Assembly (NCBI GenBank): GCA_964057225.1
Contig: OZ059898.1
Coordinates: 8,990,001-9,054,000, forward strand
Reading direction: 5' to 3'
Origin: Auanema rhodensis
Lineage: Eukaryota > Nematoda > Chromadorea > Rhabditida > Rhabditidae
Length of the DNA stretch: 64,000 nucleotides
Every line of letters begins with the position of its first letter. Position 1 is the stretch's first letter. The translations under genes were made by a program, and so were the position numbers. Shown here piece by piece: positions 11,601-23,921 of this stretch. The notes beneath the pieces are model-generated. The model was not told the DNA's origin. It did not search any database and saw nothing but the letters and a program-made list of their open reading frames with translations.

Positions 11601-13919
11601 GTACTCTATAAACAATAAATGAATTATAATAAAGTTTTAATAATCTTACACATCTTCAGTATGTTGTCTTAATGGTGTAACTCCCAAAGTAGCTCTTTTT
11701 GGTAAATTAAAATGCCATATGAAGTAAGATTCAGATCCAGCAATTACAGCAGCAGTATCATTCAATGCCACAAAACATGGTTGAACTTCCACATACTTAA
11801 TGTGAATTATGAAATATGGCACATTCAGTAACTATACCTTATAATCTAATGGAGTTCCAATACTATTGCATAGTTGAACATAAAACTGAAACAAATTCAA
11901 TTTCAATGTTTAAACGAATACTAATCAAGTTGAATAACTTACTGTGCCCATTGCATCATTGGCTCTATTAACTATAACACAATAATCTCCATAGCACGCA
12001 ATCTAATATTTGATAATAATTTAGAAATATATATGAAATGCGTTACCTGTTCAAAGTTTCTTATAGATCTTTTATATGTTTCTTCAAGTTTTGTTTCAAA
12101 AAATGAGATTCTAAATTCATTACGATCTTCTTTTTCATAAACATAAATCACTGTTTTTCCACAATAACCCCACTAAAACTTAACACATTTAAAACTTTAT
12201 TTTTCGTTTTTGAAAATACCTTATAGTGTGGACGTATATTCGCAAAAAACAAATTACTGTCCATTGAAAGAGCAACTCGTAAACAATTCGAATCCCAAGC
12301 ACAACCAGTTAGATTTGATCCAGGAATATTCAAACATCCTTGTTTCTAAAAAAATATTATATTTTATTTAATTAAATATATTTTGCTATTTACTATTCCA
12401 TATGCTGATAAAATATATAAATAGCATCTTTCTAAATTTGGTTTATTTGCATGATATCCTGTTAATGCTATAAAAGCTCCATTTGGAGACCATCTAGCTG
12501 ATGTTATAGTTAAATTATCATATCTTGCTACTATTGGCTCTAAATAATATTATTGAATTCATATTCTTTTTAAATATATTGCTTACTTGGATCAGCATCA
12601 TGTCTCATCAGCTGGATAACACCATGAGCATATGCAATCATCAATCTCGGCCTGTTTTCAATTTTTTTTTCTGTTGGACATGTTGAATCCAAAGATGGAG
12701 CTTTTGCAAATCGTTGTTTCTTTGTTGTATCTTCCTCTAAAATATTTTTTTTAAATAACTTAATATATTTTATATTTGAATACCATTCTCATTTTGACGT
12801 AATACTACTATTGGTCTCCACCATTTTAGAGCAACTATTTGATCTTTTCGTAAATCTTCTAAAAATTAATTATTTATGTTAAAAGTAAATTAATGATATT
12901 CACTCGCTAATGCTGCTTCAAGTTCTACATTTTCTAGAGCTGGCATTGATAATTTTTGCTAAAAAAAGAATTTTTAATTATAAAATATTTAAAATATTCG
13001 AACAATAAAATTTCCTTGATTATCATAAAGATGAACTTCTCCATCTTGTAAACCAAATAATAAACATAAGCCATCTGGAGTCCACTAAATAAAATTTTTA
13101 AAAATATTTATTTGGAAACAAAAGTTTCATTACCTCAACACTAACTAATGATCCAGGTAATTCTTTTCTCCACAACCTACTTCCATCATTAGTTCCAACA
13201 ATAACCTGACCTATAATATATAAATATAACTAATGTTTCTAAATTACTCAAAACCATTTTGATATGCTATAGCTATACGAGTACCTTCAGTATTCCATGC
13301 CATTCCAACAACAATCGTTTTATTTCTTAAATTAAGAAACTAATATATATAGAGGGAAATATTATAAATATATCTAACCTATTATTAATCATTTCCTCAT
13401 ACCAATTATCATTATTATGTGACCAAACTGTTATTAAACCATTTGAATCAGCTGACGTTAATTTGTGATAAATTTCATTCCATGTTAAGTTCAATATTGC
13501 TCCTCAAATATTATATAATTTTCAATTAGAATGTCTTAAATTGAAAAAAACCTGTATGTCCTTCAAGATTTTGGTTGACAGACATATTATTCGATCCCAT
13601 ACCTTTTGCATCTCCTGAAGTAAAATCGGTTAAGTTATTATTCGATTTGATATATAATTTACGTTGAACACCTAAATCCAATGGATTAAGCTTCACAATT
13701 TTTAAAATTCCATTTGTTCCACCAGCTGCGATAAATTTTGTTTTAAGATTCCATTCAATACACAGTAAATCTGTGTTTGTTGGTATTGATATCTAAAATA
13801 ATAATCAAAACTTTTATATAAATTATTTAAAAATATACCTTTTTAGTTAAATAAATTCCCATGCCATTAATAGTATTTTCATTATATTCAATAGAGCTTT
13901 CAAGTGCTTTGAAAGGCAT
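8682..13919 (-). CDS. ifta-1: WDR35/IFT121, intraflagellar transport complex A subunit
   Basis: Many short exons encode a long protein whose segments match WDR35 in order. The N-terminus is MPFKALESS; soon after come [12 protein letters not shown] and [17 protein letters not shown], then [18 protein letters not shown] (first WD40 propeller). Next come [16 protein letters not shown], [21 protein letters not shown] and a second propeller. A TPR-like solenoid follows, including [28 protein letters not shown] and [19 protein letters not shown]. The end carries paired zinc-ribbon cysteines (CPNC, CPHC, then CNVC and CSLC near 8690-8760). IFT121 is a peripheral IFT-A subunit needed for retrograde transport and membrane-protein entry in cilia. 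The start at 13919 is chosen because the first conserved block follows directly. The stop is at 8682-8684. An X-box lies 83 bp upstream of the ATG, as expected for a DAF-19/RFX ciliary target. No break or frameshift was seen. Confidence 0.93.
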
Positions 13920-13972
13920 TTTATATATCTTAAAAATAAAGAAAATTAATAGAAGAATTTTTGTTTGAAATG

Positions 13973-13987
13973 GTTGCTATGTTAAAC
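13973..13987. promoter_or_regulatory. Second, degenerate X-box-like element
   Basis: GTTGCTATGTTAAAC has a good left X-box half-site (GTTGCTAT) and an imperfect right half with one extra base. It lies between the perfect X-box and the IFT121 start codon, 54 bp from the ATG. It may be a weak second RFX site. Confidence 0.35.
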
Positions 13988-14001
13988 GCCAACGAAAAGG
14001 T

Positions 14002-14015
14002 GTTGTCATGACAAC
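14002..14015. promoter_or_regulatory. Palindromic X-box (RFX/DAF-19 site)
   Basis: GTTGTCATGACAAC is a perfect 14-bp palindrome matching the X-box form GTTNYCATRGNAAC apart from one tolerated purine. It lies 83 bp before the IFT121 ATG, within the 60-150 bp window seen for C. elegans ciliary genes, where DAF-19 binds such sites. It is also 222 bp before the divergent receptor's ATG. Confidence 0.8.
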
Positions 14016-14237
14016 GATGTAGATGAGCATGGTCAATGTCAATGTCCTTGTTTAATTGACTATTAGTTTGAATAAATCAATTATATATGAAATAAATTTG
14101 AAATCAAAAAACAAATTGATTAAAACTTTGTTGGATAACATATATCTCAAATAATATTATATAATATAAATCTATAATAATAATTTAAATGAAAATCATA
14201 TATGTATAATCTTACGGTATACAGTTTTACAGAAATA

Positions 14238-15408
14238 ATGGAAAAAGATTATGTGGATTTTGATTGGGATATATTTAAATATACTGTATTGGTAATTAAA
14301 TAAATATATAAATATAAAATATTTTTGAATAATTTTCTAGGCTTCATCAATAGTTGCAGTATTATTACATATATTTAATATAATTCAAATATTATTATAT
14401 AATACAAAAAATACATTTTTCTTATTATGTTTATATCAAGCAATCGCTCATACTATTTCATCAATTACTATAATAATATACATATTTTTTGGTAAATATA
14501 GTAATCGGTTTGTTAAATATAAATTTTATTTATTTTAATAATAATCTTTCTTTTTAAGTTTAATAGATGATATTTCGGGATCAATTATCAGTCTTGTTAC
14601 ATTACAAAGTTCTGGAATTGATATTGTTTTTGCATTAAATCGATTTATAGCAATAGTATTTTGGAATCATTATGAACGTATATTTCGTCCAAAATTATGT
14701 TTTGTATGTAGATTAATCAAAATATAAAATATATAAATTATATTTTAGCTTTATACTATAATACCATTACCTATCTATTTTGTATATGATATTCTATATT
14801 ATTCTTTAAAAGGTTTAAAATATATATTTTATTTTAAAATTTAAACAAAAAAATAATAACTTTCTTTTAGAAACTGATATACGTCGAGAATATATGGAAC
14901 AATCTCAAATTCTCTATGGATATACAACTTGTGCAACAGCTTTAGTTATCAATATATGTACATTAATAGCAATAATACGATATAAATGCAATACAGTTAG
15001 TTTTACATCAATTTATATATTATATATAAATTTATAAATCTATTATAGAAACGCATGAATGATGATTCAAGACTTTTACGTCGAAATTTAGTTAATTTTT
15101 TCGTAACAACTATCCAACTTTGTTTAACAGCACTTACATATACTCCATTACTATTTCCTATTCAATATAATACAATGTATAATTTAATATTATATTTATT
15201 ATCATTTCATAGTACAAAAGATTTAGTTCAAGGGTAATTTTAAATATTTTTTATTTTAATTACTAAAACTTTTTTTTTCAGTCTTGTAGTTACTTTAACA
15301 TTATCATCAATGAACATCTCAACTATAAAAATAGAAGAAATAAAGAAAAAAGCTGAAGAATTTATTAAAAAAAAGCTGAAACTGGGTAGAATTCGAACAG
15401 CTTATTAA
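14238..15408 (+). CDS. Serpentine (7-TM) chemoreceptor-like GPCR
   Basis: Seven exons with introns of about 40-60 bp encode a protein of roughly 300 residues with hydrophobic segments typical of seven-pass receptors. It begins MEKDYVDFDWDIFKY. TM1 is ASSIVAVLLHIFNIIQILL. The third helix runs into LNRFIAIVFWNHYERIF, which occupies the DRY/NRF position of nematode chemoreceptors. A later intracellular loop (KRMNDDSRLLRRN) leads into the sixth helix. The C-terminal tail is Lys-rich and ends GRIRTAY before TAA 15406-15408. The sub-family (Srx, Srv or Srxa-like) cannot be settled by eye. The junction near 14513/14571 required acceptor TTTAATAG, since the nearer TTTTAAG gives a stop. It probably senses external cues at ciliated endings; the ligand is unknown. 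It is divergent from IFT121 over a 318 bp intergenic region with an X-box. Confidence 0.8.
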
Positions 15409-15754
15409 GAAATTAAGATATCATAGTATTAAAATAGGAAATACTTTATACATATGATGCTGAAATTTGATATAATATTATATTTTCAATTGTATATATA
15501 TATGTATATATAATTAATTTTCTATTATTATTTAAAAATCTTTTATTTTTCAATCATATCTCTTCTTGTACTTTGTTCAAATTATTACAGCTCGTGCTTG
15601 TTTGGATTAATAAACCACAAGGTATTAAACAATTACTTGTTTTTCAATAACTTTGCTGTGTTTTTTAATTTTGAAAAAGCTTTGTGTTTTGAGAAGATTT
15701 ATTTTCAAGTATTATTACATTTATTATTATTTTGTTAGAAAGTAGTAGGGAAAT
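15409..15754. other. Convergent 3' intergenic region
   Basis: AT-rich gap between the receptor stop and the ShKT protein stop. It should contain both 3' UTRs. Nothing else recognised. Confidence 0.6.
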
Positions 15755-16398
15755 TTAACAGAATCCGCATGTAGCAGGACATTCAGTTTTCATTAAATTA
15801 TAATATGCACTATTTCGGCAAAGTGCAAGCTTGCTAGAACATTCAGACTTTCCGGTTCTAGTATCAACCTTGTCCTCACATACTAAATATATAAAATAAT
15901 TGAATGGCATTGTTATTTTTCTTCATAAAGAGTATGAAGAGACAAATACTTACAGCAGAAACCACAAGTTTCAGGGCATTGCTGTTGCATGAATTTTCTA
16001 TAAAGAGAGTTGTTGCAATAAGCTGTTCTTTGTGGGCAATCCGATTTATTATCCTTGGACAAATCAACACATCGCTCAGCTAAAGGGTATAACCTTAAAA
16101 GCATTTATTTTTTTGATTTTTTACCGGAATAGCAATCCTCTGGGCAGCAGTGTTGTCCGAAACTTCTCATTCCTACGGGGCACATGCCATTCATTTTGTC
16201 TAGAAAGTAGAGTTTGAGGATAAATTAAGACAACATTGATTATTTCCAAAACAGAAAATTTGTTATGAATTCTTATATATAATGAACTTCAAGTGTAGAT
16301 ATTGATATATTTTGAAACTTACAGTATTTGTTTCCTGAGCAAGATTGTCCTAAGGCTAAAGCAGACACAGATAACAGACAAACGATTGTGCGAATCAT
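15755..16398 (-). CDS. Small secreted protein with two ShKT domains
   Basis: Four exons encode about 140 residues. A signal peptide (MIRTIVCLLSVSALALGQS) is followed by a short cysteine-containing segment ending QHCCPEDCYS. Two ShKT modules come next: C-V-D-L...DCPQRTAYC...QCPETCGFC and C-E-D-K...ECSSKLALC...ECPATCGFC. Each has the six-cysteine ShK pattern ending in TCGFC. ShKT modules occur in many nematode secreted proteins, alone or on enzymes, and some bind potassium channels; no particular activity can be claimed here. The second module ends exactly at the stop codon (15755-15757). A TATA-like box lies about 65 bp upstream of the ATG. The gene is convergent with the serpentine receptor. 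Confidence 0.87.
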
Positions 16399-16460
16399 TT
16401 TTTAAACAATTAGAAGCAGGTGAACCGGTTGAGAACATGGTTCGCTCCATACATTTCATT

Positions 16461-16468
16461 CTTATATA
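16461..16468 (-). promoter_or_regulatory. TATA-like box of the ShKT gene
   Basis: TATATAAG on the minus strand, about 65 bp before the ATG at 16398. This is consistent with a focused promoter of a highly expressed secreted product. Position and motif are visible; function is inferred. Confidence 0.45.
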
Positions 16469-17008
16469 GATATTTTAGTACCAGGCTATCAACTAGACGA
16501 CATACAGGTGAGCTAACAAGAATCATGCTCTGCATCAATGCGCTTACAGTTGAATCCACTTTGCTTGACATCATTCAATTCAGCTCTAGTCTCTTTAGAT
16601 AATCTAAAAACCAGGTCATTTGCTTAAAAATCAAATAATCAAACAAACGAAATGAAACTCTAAAAGGGAATCCCAATTCAATTTTTTTTACTATCTTAAA
16701 TGTTTATTCCGGGATAATCTATAACGTGAACTACAAAATAGAATTCTACAAATCTGCTAATAAATCTAAAGTATGATACAAATATCAAAACAAATAAAAG
16801 TTCCTGGCAAATGATATGAAAATCCTGATATCTCAAGAACTAATGAAAGAATTTGGACTTATTAGATATTCATGAAAAATTGCTTTCAGCAGTTACAGAA
16901 ACATTTTAAAACTAATACATATAAACAAATGGAGATCGAAAACGAAATTCAAAGATGAAAACAAAAACTATACGAATGTCATTGAACAGTTTTGACAAGA
17001 TAATACCA
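16469..17008. other. Intergenic region upstream of ShKT gene
   Basis: Between the ShKT promoter and the 3' end of the nuclear receptor. No gene recognised; the open frame near 16420-16602 has no family likeness. Confidence 0.5.
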
Positions 17009-18929
17009 TCAGAAAAACGATATATCCGGATATTTACGTGATATATCCATTGTCAGAGGATGAGGCAGCATTAAGTCAAAAGTTTCCATAGTTGATAAAG
17101 TTTCTCGTTTAAATGCAGCTACTTTCTAAAAAATATTAAACTGAATGATTATATTAAAGATTAAGAATTGCCTGAATATTATTAATCCTAAGTAGAATTG
17201 CAGCAAAACGTGATGCAGTCTCATCCTGATTTTTCAGTTTCTGAATTGAATTGAAATAATATTGGATCTGGAGGTGTAAAAAACTAACATTTTCTAGATA
17301 ATGTCGAAGAGAATCTAGTAATCTTCGTCTTTTAGCTGATATTAACTGCACAGCAGTTATTGAAAGAGCTAGGCACTCTGTAACATATTAATCATGAAAG
17401 TGAAAGAAAAAGCAAGATACCTGGATCATAGAATAAGATCGCTTGTAATAAAACATATTCAATTTTTGTTAATTTCATTCGCCTGATAGGAACCAAAATA
17501 TGATTTATAACTCCGACCACTGTTGGAATCAATCCACTTCTTTCTTTTAGAATATTTGCAGTTAAATTACGAAAACTAGAACAAATTATGAATCATATAC
17601 ATGAAAATTTGAATTTTAGAACTTACCCGCTTAACCCATCAGGAAATACTATCCTATCAGTGTACTTTTCGGGAGTATCAAAAGCTTCAGCTAACACCAA
17701 ATTAGAAAAAATAGTGTGTACTACTAGTCTTTCTTGATCTTCTAGTGATAATTTATTGAAAACCTATTTTTTAAAAATTCAGTGATTAAGCTACCCAACG
17801 CAATCACCTCAAAAGATTTAGCCCACTCCACAAGAACAGACAAAATTTTAGCCCTCCAATATGAAAAATTTGTAGGAAAACCAGGCGTCATTGGCTCCTT
17901 TTCAAACTAAAGCAGCACATTTTGTCAAAACAAAGAATAATTACAGCTTACTTTCGTAAATGCTTGGTCGAAAAGTTTTTCTCCTTTAGTTAAAGCCTCT
18001 CGAAGGCTACTATGTATAGGCATAACCGCAGATTTCAGAAGAGCTTGATATCTAAAAAAGGGGCTTAAAGATTAAAATAGAAAATATTGAGTTTGAATAA
18101 TTAGGAGGATTGCTGACGATAAAATCATAGAATATTAAAGAACAGTACTTTCAGAACACACCTGCTTTCTTTGTCCATAAGCAAAACAATTAGAGGATCA
18201 TCAACCATGTTATCATTTTCTTCATGTATTGATGCTTGTTTTTTGCTAGCCTTTCGTTTCCGTCTTCGTTCAATATTGAGCTCTGAAGAGATTTCATATT
18301 AAACAAACTATATAGAATACAAACCATCTCTATCCATTCCTAATTGAATACATTTCTTAAAGCGACAGTGCCTGCACGAGCATCGCAAATTTTTGTCAAT
18401 TACACAGTTTCCTTTAAATTTACATGAATATGTTCTGTTCTAAAATTATAATATAAACAAAAACATTTGAGAATAAGCTTGGGAAATACCTCTAAAACTA
18501 CTCTCCTAAAAAATGTTTTACAACCATTACAAGCAGCAACGGCGTAATGAATTCCTGAAGCAGCATCACCACAAACAACACATAGTTCTCCTTGAACAAA
18601 ATAAATTATTTGGAACAGAATAATTTATAATACTATATAAGAAAATATTTTATTGTTTTTGAATTCACTAAACACTAAACGTCATTTCATAATTTTTGGT
18701 CGAGTAATGCGGTAGCCTATTGGCATCTCATTTTATACGCATTTAACAAGTGAAAAGGGATGTTTAGACGATTTTATGCACATATTTATATATTATTAAT
18801 ACATACAGTTAGAAATAACCTACCAGGAACAATTTGACGTGCTTCTTTTTTAGATTTACATATATTATTAGGCAATAATGAATTTAAATTATTACGATCA
18901 TCGTTGCAAGCGTCAAACGAACTTATCAT
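17009..18929 (-). CDS. Nuclear hormone receptor
   Basis: About nine exons encode roughly 400 residues. A short N-terminal region ([11 protein letters not shown]...KEARQIVPG) leads into a C4 zinc-finger DNA-binding domain. Finger 1 is [20 protein letters not shown] followed by NGCKTFFRR (18480-18590). Finger 2 is YSCKFKGNC...[14 protein letters not shown] (18330-18440). The P-box is CNGCK, the form common in the expanded nematode supplementary receptors. A basic hinge follows ([12 protein letters not shown]), then a helical ligand-binding domain with [36 protein letters not shown] and [15 protein letters not shown]. It should act as a nuclear transcription factor; ligand and targets are unknown. 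The stop TGA is at 17009-17011. The start at 18929 is the first ATG of an exon in frame with the DBD; another 5' exon upstream is possible. Confidence 0.88.
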
Positions 18930-21900
18930 CGGATGAGCTGCGTTCTTCTTATTCTTAAAAAATTCTGCTATTGAATATTTATGGATTACAATGAGTATTG
19001 AGATCAAATGAAAGAAAAATAAACAAAAACAAAAGAAGAAACAAAAGAAGAAACAAAGTAAAGAGAAAGTAACATGAAAGAATGAATATAACAAAAGAAC
19101 GATTCTATAATTATTGAAGAACAAAGTTTGAATATTGTATGAATATTGTATTGTAATATGAAGAATGAGAATTATCAATAATAGTAAAGTTTAATGATTC
19201 TTTAAAATAAAAAACGACCATTTACACTATATTTTCGATTTGTTAATAACGACACACTATTAGATCATAGATCAGTTCGATAGACACAAGACGATTGGAG
19301 CGAGAAATGGGAGAGGAAATGCAGAGGAGAAGAAGACAGAGAACAAAACGAGGATGATGAGAGTAAAGGGAAATATCAGAGGAAAAGATCAGATTGAAAG
19401 GACAAGTAACTACTAACAATGCAAGATTATGTTTTGTGAGAATTAAGATACAAGAGTGAGGTCAGAGATAACCAGAGTGCAACAAAGATATAGGAAGCTG
19501 TAAGAATTAATTGTAAACTTATATATTATAAACAGCATTTATCTTGTTGTAATGCAACAGGAGGGAGCTTGTTTCCCACAAGGTATTCAAAACCATAGAT
19601 AGAATAAAGGATAAAACAAAAGATTAGTAGTTTTAGAAACCAGTGAGTATTGTGGAGATTATGAGAAAGGAAAACGAGAAAAGAGATGAAATCAGCGAAA
19701 AGACAGAGATAGGTAGTAATGAGAATGTAGAGAAAGAGAGAAAAAGACAGGAAGAGAGGTAGAGTGAATTATGAGCAATTGACGAGAAGGTTTGAGCAGA
19801 GAGCATCAGACAGAATATCTGCGTCTGATATTTATGTAATAGACACATGAATAATTAAAAAAGAAGTTTATTAAAGAATTCAATATTTCGGTTGTATTAG
19901 TTATGATATATAACAAAGATCATTTAATAAAAAGTGAACAAGTTTGGGAAGTTAATGACAAGTTCTCTGATTCTATTGAACTGAAAATGATAATATATCA
20001 TATAATTCTTATCTATACCAATCTTTATAAGTTATTTTTTATCACGAAATATCAAAACATGTATCCATATGTATAATATTAATTATATAAATATAATTAT
20101 ATATATAACTATAATTATAAAAAGTTATTATATAGATATATGATGTGAAAACTAATATACATGTATGAGATATCTACATGTTTAATTTAAAAGAAAAAAA
20201 GGAAGAAAAAATATAAAGAAGAACATCATTAATACAGAAACTGGCTTCATGTGACGTCATCTGATTGAAAAGATGAAAAGATTAAAAGTAGAAATCTGAC
20301 CAAAACCTATTGAAACTTTAGCCAAAACTACTCACATATGTATATACAAGTTAGTAATTGAATAATATAGAGAAACTATTATATCAATATAATATTTAAA
20401 ATAAAATAAAAAAATTTGTTAAACATCATATAAATGTATTGAATAATACTTTTAAAGATAATTAGTTTGAGAGAAATAAATTAAAATAATTAAAACACGA
20501 CAAAGAAGTTTAATGATATAGAGAAATTTATTGAATATTATATTTTATATATACATATGTACTTATTTGAGAAAATCAGAATATGAAAAATAAAAATTTG
20601 TATAGTAAAAGAAGAAAAAGTTTGTACAATTCATTATATTTTACAATCATGATTTCTCATGTTATAATGAAAAATAAAATGTTTTTATCCGATCAACATG
20701 CTCGTCGAACAATAAAATATTTCTTTAGAAATGATCAGTAACTGCCATTTATAAAAGAAAATGCTGAAAAAAATTTGTTTACAATAGGAAAACATCTTTC
20801 ATACAAATAATAATAACAATAAATATAAAATATTATAATAGATTATGATTTAAGCCTAATATAGGATATATAGAAAATATTAATAAGATGATATTATATA
20901 TACATATATATATATATACATATATAGATAGATACCTAAAAATATGAAAATAGATGAAAAGAGAAATAGTTTATGAATATTTTCGATTGAATTATGAGTT
21001 TGACCATATGACATATGAATAAATGAAATAGAGATTTAGGTATTGTATCCAACTAGTTCTTTATATTTTGACTTTCTGATATTCAGTTATATAAGTTCTT
21101 TAAATAAATAATATAAATTAAAAGATATACAATAACATATCTATATATATATATATATGTTAAATAAAATAAATATAATGAATCATACATATAATCGTAA
21201 AACATGTTAAGATAGATGATTATAACATAGAATTCTCTTATAAAATGATAAAAGATCAGTAATTTCATCAATGATTTACGCAATCATAGATTGCTTTAAA
21301 CGTTTATATGATAGTGAAACACTCAAAGTGCGATTATATACAGAAATATAACATCTACATACCAATGCTCACGTGAAATGTTACAAGTAAAACATTAATT
21401 AAGAGAGTATATATCTAGGCAATTGGTTGTATTTGCATTATAACTAACAAATTAATTTATTGTATCTAAATAGAAAAGAAAAATATCATTTTTCCATTAA
21501 AATTTTTTTTTTCAAAATTTATAGTTTGTATTTATATTTTTTGATTGTTTACAATAATATCTAGGATGTTTCATGATATTAATGAAAATCTTTTATAATC
21601 AATTAGTTCTGATACAATTAGTTTTTTAATATTTCTTTCTTTATTTTAAAACAATAAATAGTTACAACATTTTAATAGAATTTATTTATTTTTAGATAAG
21701 TTTTTTATTAGTCTTTTAAACAAGCTTTGGTCATCTGAAAGTAAAGAACGGAGAAAGTGGAAAAATAAGAGAATTAAAGATAAATTGGTGACCTGTCTGA
21801 TAAACGTACGTCCATGAGAGTTCATAATATGGGAAGAGAATTAGGAAGGTGAAGCAAGATAACGATATCCAAGTCGCCTTTCCAGTCTTTCTGTCCAGCG

Positions 21901-22028
21901 AGTCTGTTATGTTTCCAACATTGATTACTCTAGCTTCATTCGTTAATAAACTTTATTTTTTGTTTTTTAAAAATTTTCATTATTCCTTTACTTGCTTTTA
22001 GACTTTGAAGTTCTCTCAGTTTTCCAAA
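18930..22028. other. Gene-poor region between NHR and P5C reductase
   Basis: This interval holds a purine-rich (plus strand) stretch at about 19250-19850, probably promoter or 5' UTR of the minus-strand nuclear receptor. It also has AT-rich DNA with short TA runs near 20900-20930 and 21140-21160. Long open frames here (e.g. 18960-19178 and 19633-19848, minus) are products of the base bias. Before the reductase start, TTTTAG at 21996-22001 and CTCAG at 22015-22019 are candidate splice or trans-splice acceptors. Confidence 0.5.
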
Positions 22029-23400
22029 ATGAAAATCGGCTTCATTGGAGGAGGAAAAATGGCTCAAGCTTTGGCTAGAGGGCTCATAAACTCCGGTATG
22101 TTCAACATGTTCAGCTATTTCTTATAATTTACGATCTTCAGGAAGAATTGAAGCAGCAAATATCATTGCCAGTTCTCCCAAACAAGATGTTGGTTTGCTT
22201 GAACAATGTAAATCTTTAGGACTTCAAACAACTCACGATAACACTGAAGTTGTTCACAAAAGTGATGTCGTGTTTCTCGCTGTCAAGCCTCCACATGTTA
22301 GCAAAGTAAGATATTTCTGTAATATCTATTCAATAAAATAATTTCTTTTCAGGTCACTTCAGAAATTGCTCCAATTCTTAACCGTGAACAGTTAGTAGTT
22401 TCAATCGCTTTAGGAATAACTATCAGAAACATAGAATCAGTTTGTTTTCTTCAACAGAAACTCATCCAATGAGTATCATTTTAAGCTTTTGCCTTCGAAG
22501 TCTCGTGTTGTTCGTGTTATGCCCAATACACCTGCTGTTGTAAGAGCCGGAGCCTCAGCCTATGCTATGGGATCAGCCTGCAGGTTACCAAATACACTCC
22601 TGTATTAAAAGTTATTTTGCGATTTTTCAGAGATGGCGATGGTGATTTGGTTAAAGATTTATTAAGTACAGTTGGGTATGCAGTAGAAGTACCTGAAATT
22701 CACATTGATCCCGTAACTGGTCTGTCAGGATCTGGTCCTAGTTATGTAAGTTTCTTTTCACTCACAAACAAAAGCTTAAAACGTACAGAGTATCAAGCAT
22801 TGAAATAAGGGCTATTGGGTTATACCCAGAACAGTTTGTTATGAATAGAAAGAGCTAGCAAAGAGAAACTGCACAGTTCAACAGTACATTCATGATTACG
22901 TGTTTATTGATTTTGTAATTATTGACTTGTACTTTAGATGTTTGCTGTGATCGAAGGTCTAGCTGATGGTGGAGTAAAGGTTGGGCTACCTAGAGATTTA
23001 GCTATGAAATTGGCAGCCTATACTCTACTCGGAGCTGCAAAAATGGTTTTGGAAACAGGTTTCCGCATGCAATCAGGAACCAAATTGGAATGCTTTGTTT
23101 AGGAACCCATCCAGCGCAATTGAAAGATGATGTTCAAAGTCCAGGAGGATCTTCGGTGTATGGAATGCACAAACTTGAAACAGGAGGTTTAAAGGTAAGA
23201 AATAAATTTAATCATGATTAACCTTTTGATAACCATGTAATAAAGGGGTCAAAGTCGTACAGATAGCATGATTATAGTTGTTTTTCAAAAAATAATTTAA
23301 GGGAATCTTGATGGACGCCGTCGAAGCAGCTACTGAACGTTCTCGTAGAACAGGAGATAAAAATAATCAGAACAGAGACTTCAGGATTCAGGAATTGTAA
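22029..23400 (+). CDS. pycr: Pyrroline-5-carboxylate reductase
   Basis: Seven or more exons encode about 280 residues with every ProC-family landmark. The N-terminal Rossmann loop is [18 protein letters not shown]. The segment [12 protein letters not shown] precedes [19 protein letters not shown]. The signature stretch is GLSGSGPSY, then [36 protein letters not shown] and [14 protein letters not shown]. The C-terminal helix ends [11 protein letters not shown]. The enzyme reduces pyrroline-5-carboxylate to proline with NAD(P)H, the last step of proline synthesis. Two small introns (around 22440-22485 and 23060-23101) had to be placed to keep the frame. Reading through the last exon gives a stop at 23398-23400; a donor at 23397 offers a longer C-terminus (next entry). 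No mitochondrial presequence precedes the Rossmann motif. Confidence 0.93.
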
Positions 23401-23845
23401 AAACTACTAAAATCTTCAAAAAGATTCAAATTATTTGATTTTTTATGTATTTAATTGCCTGAAAACTCTAACCCAAAAATTTTTTAATATGTGTACTAAT
23501 TAAATTTCAGCAAAGCTAAGTAAAAAAAATGAAATAATATTCAAATGAATTTAGATAGAAAATAAAAAAAAATTTAATTTTTGTAATAACAAAAAAATTT
23601 GCACAATCCCCGTCTTTCGAGATTAAAAACTGTAACATTATTGAACTAACTCAAACGACAAAAGTTATCAATTTTCTTGCTGATTTTGGTTATTTTTTTT
23701 GTTTTTTCCTTGTGTAATATTTATGGGTAGTTTAGAAATGAAGTTTTATTTTTATTAAAAATCCGTATGGAACCCCTTATATAGTTAAGTTTAAATATAG
23801 TTTTCTGATGTTTGTTGTTTAAACATCCGAAACAATATATTTCAG

Positions 23846-23921
23846 AAGACAACGAGAACCTGAAGAACAACTGGACGATATTACAGAAGGACATAGATCT
23901 GCGCGCTACATGACTTACTAG
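23846..23921 (+). CDS. Possible alternative last exon of P5C reductase
   Basis: An acceptor TATATTTCAG (to 23845) is followed by 76 bases. They are in frame if the previous exon is cut at the GTAAAA donor overlapping the normal stop (23397). The added tail is hydrophilic (RQREPEEQLDDITEGH...) and ends at TAG 23919-23921. Joining replaces the normal stop with 24 extra residues. Codon content looks coding-like, but the donor is weak and the intron would be 449 bp. Confidence 0.4.

Noticed and set aside
18786-19178. 130-codon minus-strand frame
   Set aside because: Only its last third is a real exon of the nuclear receptor; the Phe/Cys-rich N-terminal part is translated low-complexity sequence upstream of the acceptor.
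22440-22486. Apparent stop in the P5C reductase frame
   Set aside because: A 46-bp GTTTGT..TTTTAAG intron removes it and restores the conserved sequence, so this is not a pseudogene.
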